Below, in pieces: positions 15,768-22,435 of a stretch of 22,435 nt of DNA. The stretch lies in assembly GCA_905480565.1 (NCBI GenBank), contig CAJQQW010000430.1, forward strand, positions 1 to 22,435, read 5' to 3'. A program made the translations under genes and the position numbers. The stretch comes from an uncultured Halioglobus sp. Lineage in GTDB: Bacteria > Pseudomonadota > Gammaproteobacteria > Pseudomonadales > Halieaceae. The first letter of the stretch is position 1, and each line of letters starts with the position of its first letter. The notes under the pieces were generated by a model. It did no database searches, had not been told where the DNA came from, and saw only the letters and a program-made list of their open reading frames with translations.

Positions 15768-17777
15768 CTACGGTGTCTCTTTCTCTGCCGATCGCCAGAC
15801 CTCATAGGGGCCGCGTGTCTCGCCGTGATAGTCCGCCTGTGCAAGTACAGCACTGATTTTTTTTGCCATGGCAATTTCTCGGGGGTACACCACATAGCGT
15901 GGTTTATCTTTGGCCAGCTGCTCTTGCAGGAAATGGGGCAGGGAGGCGTATTCGTCGTGTCCCTCCAGAATGTCAAAAAGGCGTTTGCGTCGATTGACCT
16001 CATCCACCCCCGCCTGTTGCTGAATATCTGCAAAACTAAAGTAGTCAATGCGAACAAACGCAGGGTAAGGATGATGGCGAAAGGTGGTAACCCAGGCCGA
16101 GACGGAAACTGGTGCATAGATTGTGGGACGGCCCGGCGTATCGTCGACAATGTCGCGCGCCAGAGCATGATCGAAAGGCGCTACCTTTGCTTTAGGCATG
16201 CCAATGGTCACCCCGTTTGCTTGCGACAGGCTCCAGCGGCTCGAGAGCAAAAGCAGTGTCATGATTATGAGGCATAGAAGTGTGGTGGAGGGTGCTCGAG
16301 GCCAGTTGGCAAGTAGGCGATTGCTCAAACCAGCCAGTGCCAGTGCGGCTGAAAACAGCAGGGGAAGTGCCCAGAATATTCGCCATTGCAGGGCGAGGTC
16401 GAACATTTCCGCCAGAAAAGGCGCAGTCCATGGATTGGGAATAGTCAGTACAAATATCAGTATCGTTGCGGCAAAAATTTTGGCGCGCCGTTTGTCCGCG
16501 ACGAATAATGGAGCGAGTGGCAGAAGCGCAAGTATAAGTGCGCCAAGTATCCCATCGCCCAATACCATGTTGAGCCCATTACTTGCGCTCGCCTGCATCC
16601 CGCCATAAAGACCGTCCCCGAATTTGGTGCTTGACAGAATAGTTGCGCCGATCGTCGCAAAGCCTGCCGCAAATAGAGTGGCTCCGATCATGATGAATTT
16701 AAAATTGCGGCCCACCATATTCAGTAGTGCCGCAGCGCCTGTGGCACCAACAATGACAGGCACTGTAACCAGTGCCGAGGAGCTGAGTCCCATGCTGCAG
16801 ACGATAATCATACCCAGCGCCAAACCGCGTCGCCAACCGGGTAATTCAGCAAATCGAAGCCCCAGCAGAAGACAAAAAGGGAGCGCGATCGTGACCAAAA
16901 GGGCTTTGCCCTGGAACAACCGTACAAACGCGAAATTACCAAAAGCGCGGTGTGTCTCGCCGCAGGCGATGATGAGCGTTAACCAGATGATCAAAATGCT
17001 GATTGCGCCCCGAGGTAGCAGGTAGCGTGCCAGTTGCCAGTGCACCAGCACTGCTGCCGCACCAAACAGGGCGGGGAGTGCCAGATAGTAAAGCGTCTGG
17101 TGATCGACCCCTGTGACCTGACTCAGGGCCGCAACGAGCAACTCATAGCTGTGGAGGCGATAAATAGGGTACTCGAGAGGCATCGAAGGGTCTGGCCAGA
17201 GACCGGATCGCGAGTAAAGCGCGTCCTGCGGGAAGTCCAGCGCGGTGACGACAAAGTTGAGATACTGGGCATCATCGATGTCGGGACGATGACTGATCAG
17301 GGTCAGGGTGGCCCCGCAAAGCATCAGTACGATGACGGTCGCACTGTTTCCGTTGCCCGCAGGAGAGCGGTAACTGTAACTGGGGTCGGCCTCGCTGCGG
17401 TAAATATGGCACAGAACAAAGATGGAGCCGACCAGTTGAATCGCCCACAGCGCCTCCCAGGGCGCGCCCAGGCGATCCAGCAGGATGAAGCCTGCGAGGT
17501 AGGCCAGCAGCGGCCAGTTCCGCATGGTTTTCACACGCGTACCTGCGGTCAGTGGTTGCGGCGATGAATTGGCGTGCGCGCTCCCCTCGTAAGGGCATAG
17601 CCACGCCCCTGCCAGTCCGGCAAAAATGGCCAGTGGCGACCATTGCAGTAACTGTGCGAAGCTGCCGCCGGTAAATATCATGAGGTAGCACAGGGCGGTC
17701 CAACTCGCGAACAGGCTGGTACCAAGTATCAGCACGGAATGTCCAAGGCGGTCGTTCACCACGTGTTCAAACCGCAA
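15768..17777 (-). CDS. Large multi-spanning membrane protein, possibly a GT-C-fold glycosyltransferase
   Basis: The product of up to 669 residues has many hydrophobic segments (for example about 13-35, 47-62, 87-103, 108-126, 146-163, and a dense series from about 225 to 520). A soluble C-terminal tail of roughly 130 residues follows, ending with PRYVVYPREIAMAKK and YHGETRGPYEVWR. A loop after the fifth segment carries RPDIDDAQYLN (164-174). Acidic pairs in such a periplasmic loop are typical of GT-C enzymes that use polyprenyl-phosphate sugars, so I infer a glycan-modifying or membrane-polymer role; I cannot name the family with confidence. Stops directly precede the TTG at 17777. GTG 17762 or 17759 are alternative starts, and the first ATG would lose the first membrane segment. 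It sits between the ABC ATPase and the fusion gene, on the same strand. Confidence 0.72.
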   Translation of the reverse strand: MRFEHVVNDRLGHSVLILGTSLFASWTALCYLMIFTGGSFAQLLQWSPLAIFAGLAGAWLCPYEGSAHANSSPQPLTAGTRVKTMRNWPLLAYLAGFILLDRLGAPWEALWAIQLVGSIFVLCHIYRSEADPSYSYRSPAGNGNSATVIVLMLCGATLTLISHRPDIDDAQYLNFVVTALDFPQDALYSRSGLWPDPSMPLEYPIYRLHSYELLVAALSQVTGVDHQTLYYLALPALFGAAAVLVHWQLARYLLPRGAISILIIWLTLIIACGETHRAFGNFAFVRLFQGKALLVTIALPFCLLLGLRFAELPGWRRGLALGMIIVCSMGLSSSALVTVPVIVGATGAAALLNMVGRNFKFIMIGATLFAAGFATIGATILSSTKFGDGLYGGMQASASNGLNMVLGDGILGALILALLPLAPLFVADKRRAKIFAATILIFVLTIPNPWTAPFLAEMFDLALQWRIFWALPLLFSAALALAGLSNRLLANWPRAPSTTLLCLIIMTLLLLSSRWSLSQANGVTIGMPKAKVAPFDHALARDIVDDTPGRPTIYAPVSVSAWVTTFRHHPYPAFVRIDYFSFADIQQQAGVDEVNRRKRLFDILEGHDEYASLPHFLQEQLAKDKPRYVVYPREIAMAKKISAVLAQADYHGETRGPYEVWRSAEKETP

Positions 17778-17833
17778 GGGCTACTATTAGCGCACCGCCG
17801 GTGTTCAGGCCCATACCCCTGTAAACCTCGTCA

Positions 17834-19195
17834 TTACTTAAGGTGTTTCTGTTCATGGTAGGTGATGGAGACAGCCTCTTTTACTCCGAAGTCGACCACG
17901 CCGGTAACAGTATCGCGCTCAACCGGTTGTACATTGAAGGTATAGAGATCCAGTATTCTGTGGGCGAAGATTTCTTCCCCGTTTACCATGGCCAGAACCC
18001 CGGCGTTGAGAAAATACTGGTCGGATGTTAGCAGGCATTTGAACGGAAATGACAGAGTCACAACGGTGCCAGCGGCGAAGTCACTGGTCCCCAAAGTCTC
18101 GGTGTTTGAGGCGATACCGCCCACCTCGATACCCCTGATAGTTTTCACCAGGAAACTGAAGCGAACATCGTGCAGGGGCTTATCGAAGTGTACCTCATAA
18201 CTGAAAACATAGGGCGCACCTCGTTGCAGAATATTGACCTTGCTCCCCTTTGCGTTGTGCAGCTGGGCGTTGCCGATTGTGGCACCGTGGGATTCGTAGG
18301 TGATCGTACTCTTGGGTGCCAGATTGGGGTCGTAGAAGTCTACTTTGCTATCCAGCTCAGTGTCTGTGTTACCGCTATCCTCGTTGTGGCGTTGTCGATG
18401 TGTTGAGGCTGCCTCGGCACGAATGGCCAGTAGAGTCTCCTCGAGTGACGCCTCAGTGGCATTGAGGATGCGATTGTAAAGCCCCATCACGAACTTTGGT
18501 TTACCCTCGCAAATTTTTTCGCCCTCATTTAACAATATGGCTCGGTCACAGAGCTCTACAACAGTCGTCTCCGAATGTGACACGAAGAGGATAGTCGTAC
18601 CGTGCTTTTTAAGGTTTTCGATACGGGTAAAGCATTTGCGCTGGAAGGCCGCGTCGCCTACTGACAATGCTTCATCGATGATAAGAATATCCGGGTTTAT
18701 ACTGATGGCAATCGCAAATGCTAGCCTGACGTACATACCGCTGGAGTAAAGTTTAACCGGGCGATCCAGAAATACGCCGATGTCTGCGAAGTCTATGATC
18801 TCAGCGATCCGGTCTTGGATATCATCGGCGGACAGGCCGAGGATTGCGCCATTAATGAAAATATTTTCTCGGCCTGTTGCGTCGGGGTTGAATCCTGCGC
18901 CCAGTTCCAGAATGGCAGATACGCGTCCGTGATGTGTAACAAGGCCGCTGGTGGGGTTGAGGATGCCTGTTATCAATTGAAGTAATGTACTCTTACCACA
19001 GCCATTCCTGCCGACAATTCCCACCACCTCGCCCCGGTTTACCGTGAACGAAACGTCGGAGACTGCGGTAAAGCACTCCTTTGCGGTGTTTCGACTGCCC
19101 CTGAGCACGCCGAGGAAGCGATGAGCAGGACTCTGGTAAATATCGTAGGTCTTGCACAGGTTTTTTACTGCAATTGCGGGTGTATCAGAGGACAT
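17834..19195 (-). CDS. wzt: ABC transporter ATPase of polysaccharide export with C-terminal glycan-binding-type domain (Wzt-like)
   Basis: This ATPase would power export of lipid-linked glycan through the adjacent permease. In the 453-residue product the nucleotide-binding domain spans about 1-245: Walker A GRNGCGKST (62-70), LELGAGFNPDATGREN (97-112) typical of O-antigen exporters, signature YSSGM (150-154), Walker B ILIIDE (170-175) and switch His207 (FVSHS). After a linker (about 246-285) comes a beta-rich C-terminal domain (about 290-430) matching the Wzt C-terminal module, which in E. coli O9a binds the modified chain end before export. Its presence suggests export coupled to chain termination; the ligand here is unknown. 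ATG 19195 is preferred to the TTG two codons earlier. It overlaps the permease gene by 11 bases, indicating translational coupling. Confidence 0.9.
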   Translation of the reverse strand: MSSDTPAIAVKNLCKTYDIYQSPAHRFLGVLRGSRNTAKECFTAVSDVSFTVNRGEVVGIVGRNGCGKSTLLQLITGILNPTSGLVTHHGRVSAILELGAGFNPDATGRENIFINGAILGLSADDIQDRIAEIIDFADIGVFLDRPVKLYSSGMYVRLAFAIAISINPDILIIDEALSVGDAAFQRKCFTRIENLKKHGTTILFVSHSETTVVELCDRAILLNEGEKICEGKPKFVMGLYNRILNATEASLEETLLAIRAEAASTHRQRHNEDSGNTDTELDSKVDFYDPNLAPKSTITYESHGATIGNAQLHNAKGSKVNILQRGAPYVFSYEVHFDKPLHDVRFSFLVKTIRGIEVGGIASNTETLGTSDFAAGTVVTLSFPFKCLLTSDQYFLNAGVLAMVNGEEIFAHRILDLYTFNVQPVERDTVTGVVDFGVKEAVSITYHEQKHLK

Positions 19196-19973
19196 CGGCA
19201 AAGCCCACTTTCACGCGGATGAACAGTCTGTAGCTGAAATAGCTGAACAGCGCTCCTCCCGCGAGGAATAAACCGAGGGCCGTAAAGTTCGGCAGCTCAC
19301 CGGCGAAAATAACCAGGCGTAACTGCTCGATCAGGAAGGTCAACGGATTGAGGTAAAGGAAGCCCTGCGCTCTCTCTGATAGAGCGCTAACCGGATAGAA
19401 AATGGGTGACGCAAATAGCAGTGCGGCGGCGAGCAGGCCTGTGATCTGCGAAATATCCCTGAAGAATACGCCCATTGCCGATAGCATCCAGGCCGTGCCG
19501 AGTGCGATCAGCAGCAATGGCAGCAGGATGAGTAGGGAAAACAGCGCTTCGGGTCCGGGCAGGCCCTGAAAAATCGTGACAAAGAGGAGCAGCAGCGCCA
19601 GGTTGACCGCCAGCCCGAGAGCGGCGGCAAGGGTTTGCACAATGGCAAGAACCTCCACAGGGAACACCGCTTTCTTGACGTAATTGGGGTTGCTGACGAC
19701 CAGTTGTGGTGTGCTTGTCAGAATCTCGGCAAAAAAGCTGTGCAGTAACAGCCCTGCAAACAGCAGAAGTGCAAAAGCGTCAGATTCAAAGCCCGCATCG
19801 CCCCACTTGGCTTTGATTACCACCGTAAAGAACAGCGAGTAAATGCTCAGCATGATCAGGGGCGTCACCACGACCCAGAGTCCACCCAGCACAGAACCCG
19901 TGTACTTCAGTGTCAGTTCGCGCTTGACCAGTTGCGCTATCAGGTAGCGATTTGAGAGGGCAAGCCCAAGCAT
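19185..19973 (-). CDS. wzm: ABC-2 type permease of polysaccharide export (Wzm-like)
   Basis: This 262-residue inner-membrane protein would form the channel half of the glycan exporter. It has a cytoplasmic N-terminus with RYLIAQLVKRELTLKYTGS and about six hydrophobic segments, beginning with GGLWVVVTPLIMLSIYSLFF. The family motif NPNYVKKAVFPVEVL follows the second segment, and FRDISQI and LYLNPLTFLIEQLR lie in the second half. Length and order match Wzm/TagG/KpsM-type permeases. The ATG at 19973 has AAAGG about ten bases upstream on the minus strand. It is the first gene of a minus-strand series (permease, ATPase, membrane protein, sulfotransferase fusion) and is divergent from the ampG-like gene, so its promoter should lie in 19974-20290. 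The substrate is probably the glycan made by the glycosyltransferases of this window. Confidence 0.9.
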   Translation of the reverse strand: MLGLALSNRYLIAQLVKRELTLKYTGSVLGGLWVVVTPLIMLSIYSLFFTVVIKAKWGDAGFESDAFALLLFAGLLLHSFFAEILTSTPQLVVSNPNYVKKAVFPVEVLAIVQTLAAALGLAVNLALLLLFVTIFQGLPGPEALFSLLILLPLLLIALGTAWMLSAMGVFFRDISQITGLLAAALLFASPIFYPVSALSERAQGFLYLNPLTFLIEQLRLVIFAGELPNFTALGLFLAGGALFSYFSYRLFIRVKVGFADVL

Positions 19974-20290
19974 GCAAGAGTACCTTTTTTGTGACCTCTC
20001 ACCGGGTCGTGTCCGCGGTGGCCGGTAAGTTGTCTCTTGTTATTTGTATGCTCCGATGGCCGCGCCCGGTATCGGCGCAGACTCCCCGGCCCCCCAGGCA
20101 ATAAGCGTATGCCAGCACCGTTGCAGAATAAGGTGACCTATCTTCAATGTCCATCCCCCAGTTGAATCGCTTGGGGTGGGCGAGCGGCGCCATATTCAAA
20201 TTATCAGTGACGCCGGCCTCGGTTGTTACTTCGCGCTCCGCAGGTGGTATACAATCTGGCGACAATAATGAAAATTGGAGCATCCATTAC
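19974..20290. promoter_or_regulatory. Divergent intergenic region between the ABC exporter and the ampG-like gene
   Basis: About 317 bases separate the two opposite gene starts. For the plus strand there is TATACAAT (20248-20255) with TTGTTA (20223-20228), a spacer two or more bases too long, hence a weak call. A near-palindrome ATAAGGTGACCTAT lies at about 20127-20140 and could be an operator. I find no convincing promoter for the minus strand, although one is expected. An in-frame ATG at 20147 extends the ampG-like frame, but this extension does not resemble the N-terminus of the family. Confidence 0.45.
20275..20280 (+). promoter_or_regulatory. Ribosome binding site for a TTG start of the ampG-like gene
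   Basis: TTGGAG lies ten bases before TTG 20291. The first residues from that start align in length with the short N-terminus of AmpG before its first membrane segment. Confidence 0.45.
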
Positions 20291-21553
20291 TTGAGCAGAA
20301 GCTGGAACGACTGGCGCGCCGATATCCTGAATCGACGTATGCTGATCTGCGTGTTCACCGGGTTTGCTTCTGGCATGCCGCTCTTTGTACTGATCCAGTT
20401 GGTGCCTGCCTGGTTGAGTGACAGTGGGGTGTCTCTGTCGGAGATAGGCCTCTTCTCCGCCGTAACCTTGCCCTATGCACTGAAATTCCTGTGGGCACCG
20501 ATGATGGATCGCTATGTGCCGCCCTTCCTGGGTCGGCGCAGAGGCTGGATGTTTCTCACCCAGGTTGCGTTGATCCTGTCTATCGGTGCTCTCGGTATGT
20601 TTGATCCCTCCCGCTCCACCGCAGAAGTAGCGGCGCTCGCTGTAGCGGTGGTCTTCTTTAGTGCCAGTCAGGATATCGTGCTGGATGCTTATCGCAGGGA
20701 GATTCTGGCGGATTCTGAGTTAGGTATGGGCAGTGCCATTCACGTGCAGGCCTATCGGATAGCGGGGCTCGTGCCGGGCTCGTTGTCACTGATTCTTGCC
20801 GATGTGCTGCCTTGGGGCAGCGTGTTCTGGATTACCGCGAGTTTTATGTCTTTGGGCATTATGATGACCCTGTTGGTTTCGGAATCAGACGTTGACCTTC
20901 CGCCTCCGTCCAGTTTTGTACGCGCCAACCTGGAGCCGTTTCAGGAGTATCTGGGTCGAAAGGGCTGGTCAGGTCTCGTGCTGGTGTTGTGCTTCATGTT
21001 TTTGTACAAAATTGGCGACAACATGGCGACTGCACTGGCCACGCCCTTTTATCTCGAAATGGGATTCAGTAAAACGCAGATTGGTGTAGTGGCAAAACAT
21101 GCAGCCCTTTGGCCTGCGATTTTCGGTGGCTTACTCGGCGGACTGGTGATGTTGCGTATCGGCATCAATCGGGCCCTATGGATTTTTGGGGTGGTCCAGG
21201 TGATCAGTATTTTCGGGTTTGCCCTGCTGGCAGACAGCGAACCGCACCTCTGGTTACTGGCCTGTGTTATTGGTTTTGAATACCTGGGAGTGGGCCTCGG
21301 CACAGCTGCGTTCACCGCATTCATTGCTCGTGAGACGAGTAAAACTTACGCTGCTACCCAGTTTGCCCTATTTACCGCATTGGCGGCCGTGCCGCGCTCG
21401 GTCGCCAATGCCAGCACCGGGATCATTGTCGAGGAATTGGGCTGGGTCCATTTCTTTCTTTTGTGTGCGATGGCGGCTCTGCCCGGCATGATTCTCCTCT
21501 ACTGGGTCGCGCCGTGGCGCAGTGAGCCTGCGGCGGAGGCGGCATCGGGTTAG
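20291..21553 (+). CDS. ampG: AmpG-like muropeptide permease of the major facilitator superfamily
   Basis: In E. coli, AmpG imports anhydro-muropeptides released during cell-wall turnover and so feeds recycling and, in some species, AmpC induction. This product shows the diagnostic N-terminal region of the family: GFASGMPLFVL in the first segment, then KFLWAPMMDRY and PPFLGRRRGW before the third, and a SQDIVLDAYRREIL segment. About twelve membrane segments are visible. The TTG start at 20291 gives 420 residues with a short cytoplasmic lead, as in AmpG. The frame also extends to ATG 20147 (468 residues), which would lie upstream of the likely promoter and adds a sequence unlike the family. The gene is divergent from the exporter genes and is probably not functionally part of the glycan cluster. 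Related acetyl-CoA-transporter-like permeases share these motifs, so the substrate is inferred. Confidence 0.8.
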   Translation: MSRSWNDWRADILNRRMLICVFTGFASGMPLFVLIQLVPAWLSDSGVSLSEIGLFSAVTLPYALKFLWAPMMDRYVPPFLGRRRGWMFLTQVALILSIGALGMFDPSRSTAEVAALAVAVVFFSASQDIVLDAYRREILADSELGMGSAIHVQAYRIAGLVPGSLSLILADVLPWGSVFWITASFMSLGIMMTLLVSESDVDLPPPSSFVRANLEPFQEYLGRKGWSGLVLVLCFMFLYKIGDNMATALATPFYLEMGFSKTQIGVVAKHAALWPAIFGGLLGGLVMLRIGINRALWIFGVVQVISIFGFALLADSEPHLWLLACVIGFEYLGVGLGTAAFTAFIARETSKTYAATQFALFTALAAVPRSVANASTGIIVEELGWVHFFLLCAMAALPGMILLYWVAPWRSEPAAEAASG

Positions 21554-21718
21554 ATTCTGGCGCCTGTTTGGGCAACGGGTCACGGTTGGCCACTTATTCA
21601 GGGCTTTCCGTGGTTATTTCAGGGAAGTCTAGATACACTTGTGCCCTATAAGAAGCTGTTATATGAGCCGGTATTTATGAAGTGTGATTGTCTTGCGGTG
21701 CTAGCTGGAAGGGATTAA
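21554..21718 (+). other. Gap between the ampG-like gene and the terminal sulfotransferase gene
   Basis: These 165 bases contain no gene. There are only weak promoter-like elements (TTGTGC 21638-21643 followed by TATATG from 21659, spacer 15; TATAAG at 21646-21651 without a -35 box). No clear terminator follows the ampG-like stop. GGAAGG (21707-21712) serves the next gene. Confidence 0.4.
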
Positions 21719-22435
21719 ATGGAGCCTCAGATCGTCAGTAGTTCCGTGACCAGCGCACCGGCGCGAGTGATTGCTGTTTTGGGCATGCATCGCAGTGGTA
21801 CCAGTTGCCTGACCGGCACCTTGCAGGAAGCTGGTCTGTCCATGGGTGACATCCATACCTGGAACAAGCACAACGAGAAAGGAAATAGGGAAAACCAGCA
21901 GTTTGTCGATCTGCACGATCAGATACTGGAGGCAAACGGAGGTGCCTGGGATGACCCTCCCGAGAAAGTGAACTGGAGTGAGGCGCATATTGCAGCGGCG
22001 AAAACACTGTTGGCCAACCATTCGCAAGACGCCAGCTTCGGCTTCAAGGATCCTCGCGCGTTACTGGTGCTGGATGGCTGGAAAGCTATTTTCCCCTCTC
22101 TAGAGTTTGTCGGTATTTACCGCCACCCGAATGCGGTAGCCAAGTCGTTGGCCAAGCGTAGTAGTAAGACTCGCGAAGAGTCACTAAAGCTTTGGTACGC
22201 GTATAATCGAAGTCTCTATCGCGAGTACAAGCGCAAACCCTTTCCTATCTTGTGTTTTGATGACGAGGAATCTGTGTTGGATTTAAAAATTCACCGGGTG
22301 GCTGATGAGATGGGTTTTTCGCACGGTGAAAATAATGAGAAATTTTACACCGCAGAACTCAAACACAATGACAGCTCTGGCGACTCTCCGCTGCCTTGGA
22401 GAGTAAAGCGGCTGTTGCGTAAGTTAGAGAAGGCC
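21719..22435 (+). CDS. Sulfotransferase family protein, cut by the right edge
   Basis: The first 239 residues are present and the frame is still open at the end of the window. The protein starts MEPQIVSSSVTSAPARVIAV and carries a canonical 5'-phosphosulfate loop VLGMHRSGTSCLTG (about 20-33), GFKDPRALLVLDGW in the middle, and the 3'-phosphate site YRHPNAVAKSLAKRS, with Arg and Ser spaced eight residues apart as in the two fusion enzymes. A region starting HTWNKHNEKGNRENQQFVDLHD follows the first helix, as in bacterial sulfotransferases of this group. GGAAGG lies six bases before the ATG, a good ribosome binding site. The visible part ends in a basic PLPWRVKRLLRKLEKA segment, so the protein may end soon or continue into a further domain as in the fusions. 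The substrate is unknown; it may sulfate the same surface glycan. Confidence 0.87.
   Translation, partial: MEPQIVSSSVTSAPARVIAVLGMHRSGTSCLTGTLQEAGLSMGDIHTWNKHNEKGNRENQQFVDLHDQILEANGGAWDDPPEKVNWSEAHIAAAKTLLANHSQDASFGFKDPRALLVLDGWKAIFPSLEFVGIYRHPNAVAKSLAKRSSKTREESLKLWYAYNRSLYREYKRKPFPILCFDDEESVLDLKIHRVADEMGFSHGENNEKFYTAELKHNDSSGDSPLPWRVKRLLRKLEKA

Noticed and set aside
17034..17567. A 177-codon plus-strand open frame inside the membrane-protein gene
   Set aside because: It mirrors the hydrophobic minus-strand gene and reads as a low-complexity polar protein without any family resemblance.
1..22435. Mobile elements, CRISPR arrays, tRNA or rRNA genes
   Set aside because: No transposase or integrase motifs, regularly spaced repeats, or recognisable RNA gene sequences were seen on either strand.

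Overview
The window looks like chromosomal DNA of a marine, Halieaceae-type gammaproteobacterium. This assignment is an inference from protein style, moderate GC and E. coli-like promoter and Shine-Dalgarno signals; no rRNA or marker gene is present to confirm it. I see no tRNA, rRNA, insertion sequence, integrase or CRISPR array. Nearly all of it encodes cell-surface functions: protein secretion, a secreted protein, and synthesis and export of a probably sulfated surface glycan.

Layout. (1) 40-2798, plus strand: the type II secretion pair gspC (short, no PDZ domain) and gspD (secretin with a lipobox). (2) 3030-5260: a small lipoprotein behind a good sigma70 promoter, then a secreted protein of unknown function that has its own near-consensus promoter, strong ribosome binding site and strong intrinsic terminator, so it is probably a highly expressed single-gene unit. 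(3) 5294-12517, plus strand: a periplasmic parvulin-type PPIase, a GT2 glycosyltransferase, a 1135-residue sulfotransferase/coiled-coil/GT2/GT4 fusion, a class I methyltransferase and a divergent sulfotransferase-like protein. (4) 12554-19973, minus strand, read right to left: ABC-2 permease (Wzm-like), ATPase with a C-terminal glycan-binding-type domain (Wzt-like), a large multi-spanning GT-C-like membrane protein, and a 997-residue sulfotransferase/coiled-coil/GT2/GT2 fusion. (5) 20291-22435, plus strand: an AmpG-like muropeptide permease and a further sulfotransferase that runs off the right edge.

How it may work together. Cytoplasmic glycosyltransferases would build a lipid-linked glycan, the methyltransferase and up to four sulfotransferase domains would decorate it, and Wzm/Wzt would export it. 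The Wzt C-terminal domain suggests recognition of a chain-end modification, by analogy with the E. coli O8/O9a systems; that the cap here is a sulfate or methyl group is my inference. The two giant fusions share one plan (N-terminal PAPS-type sulfotransferase, coiled coil, short basic SW(R/K) segment, two C-terminal glycosyltransferase domains) but end in different transferases. They are the most unusual content of the window.
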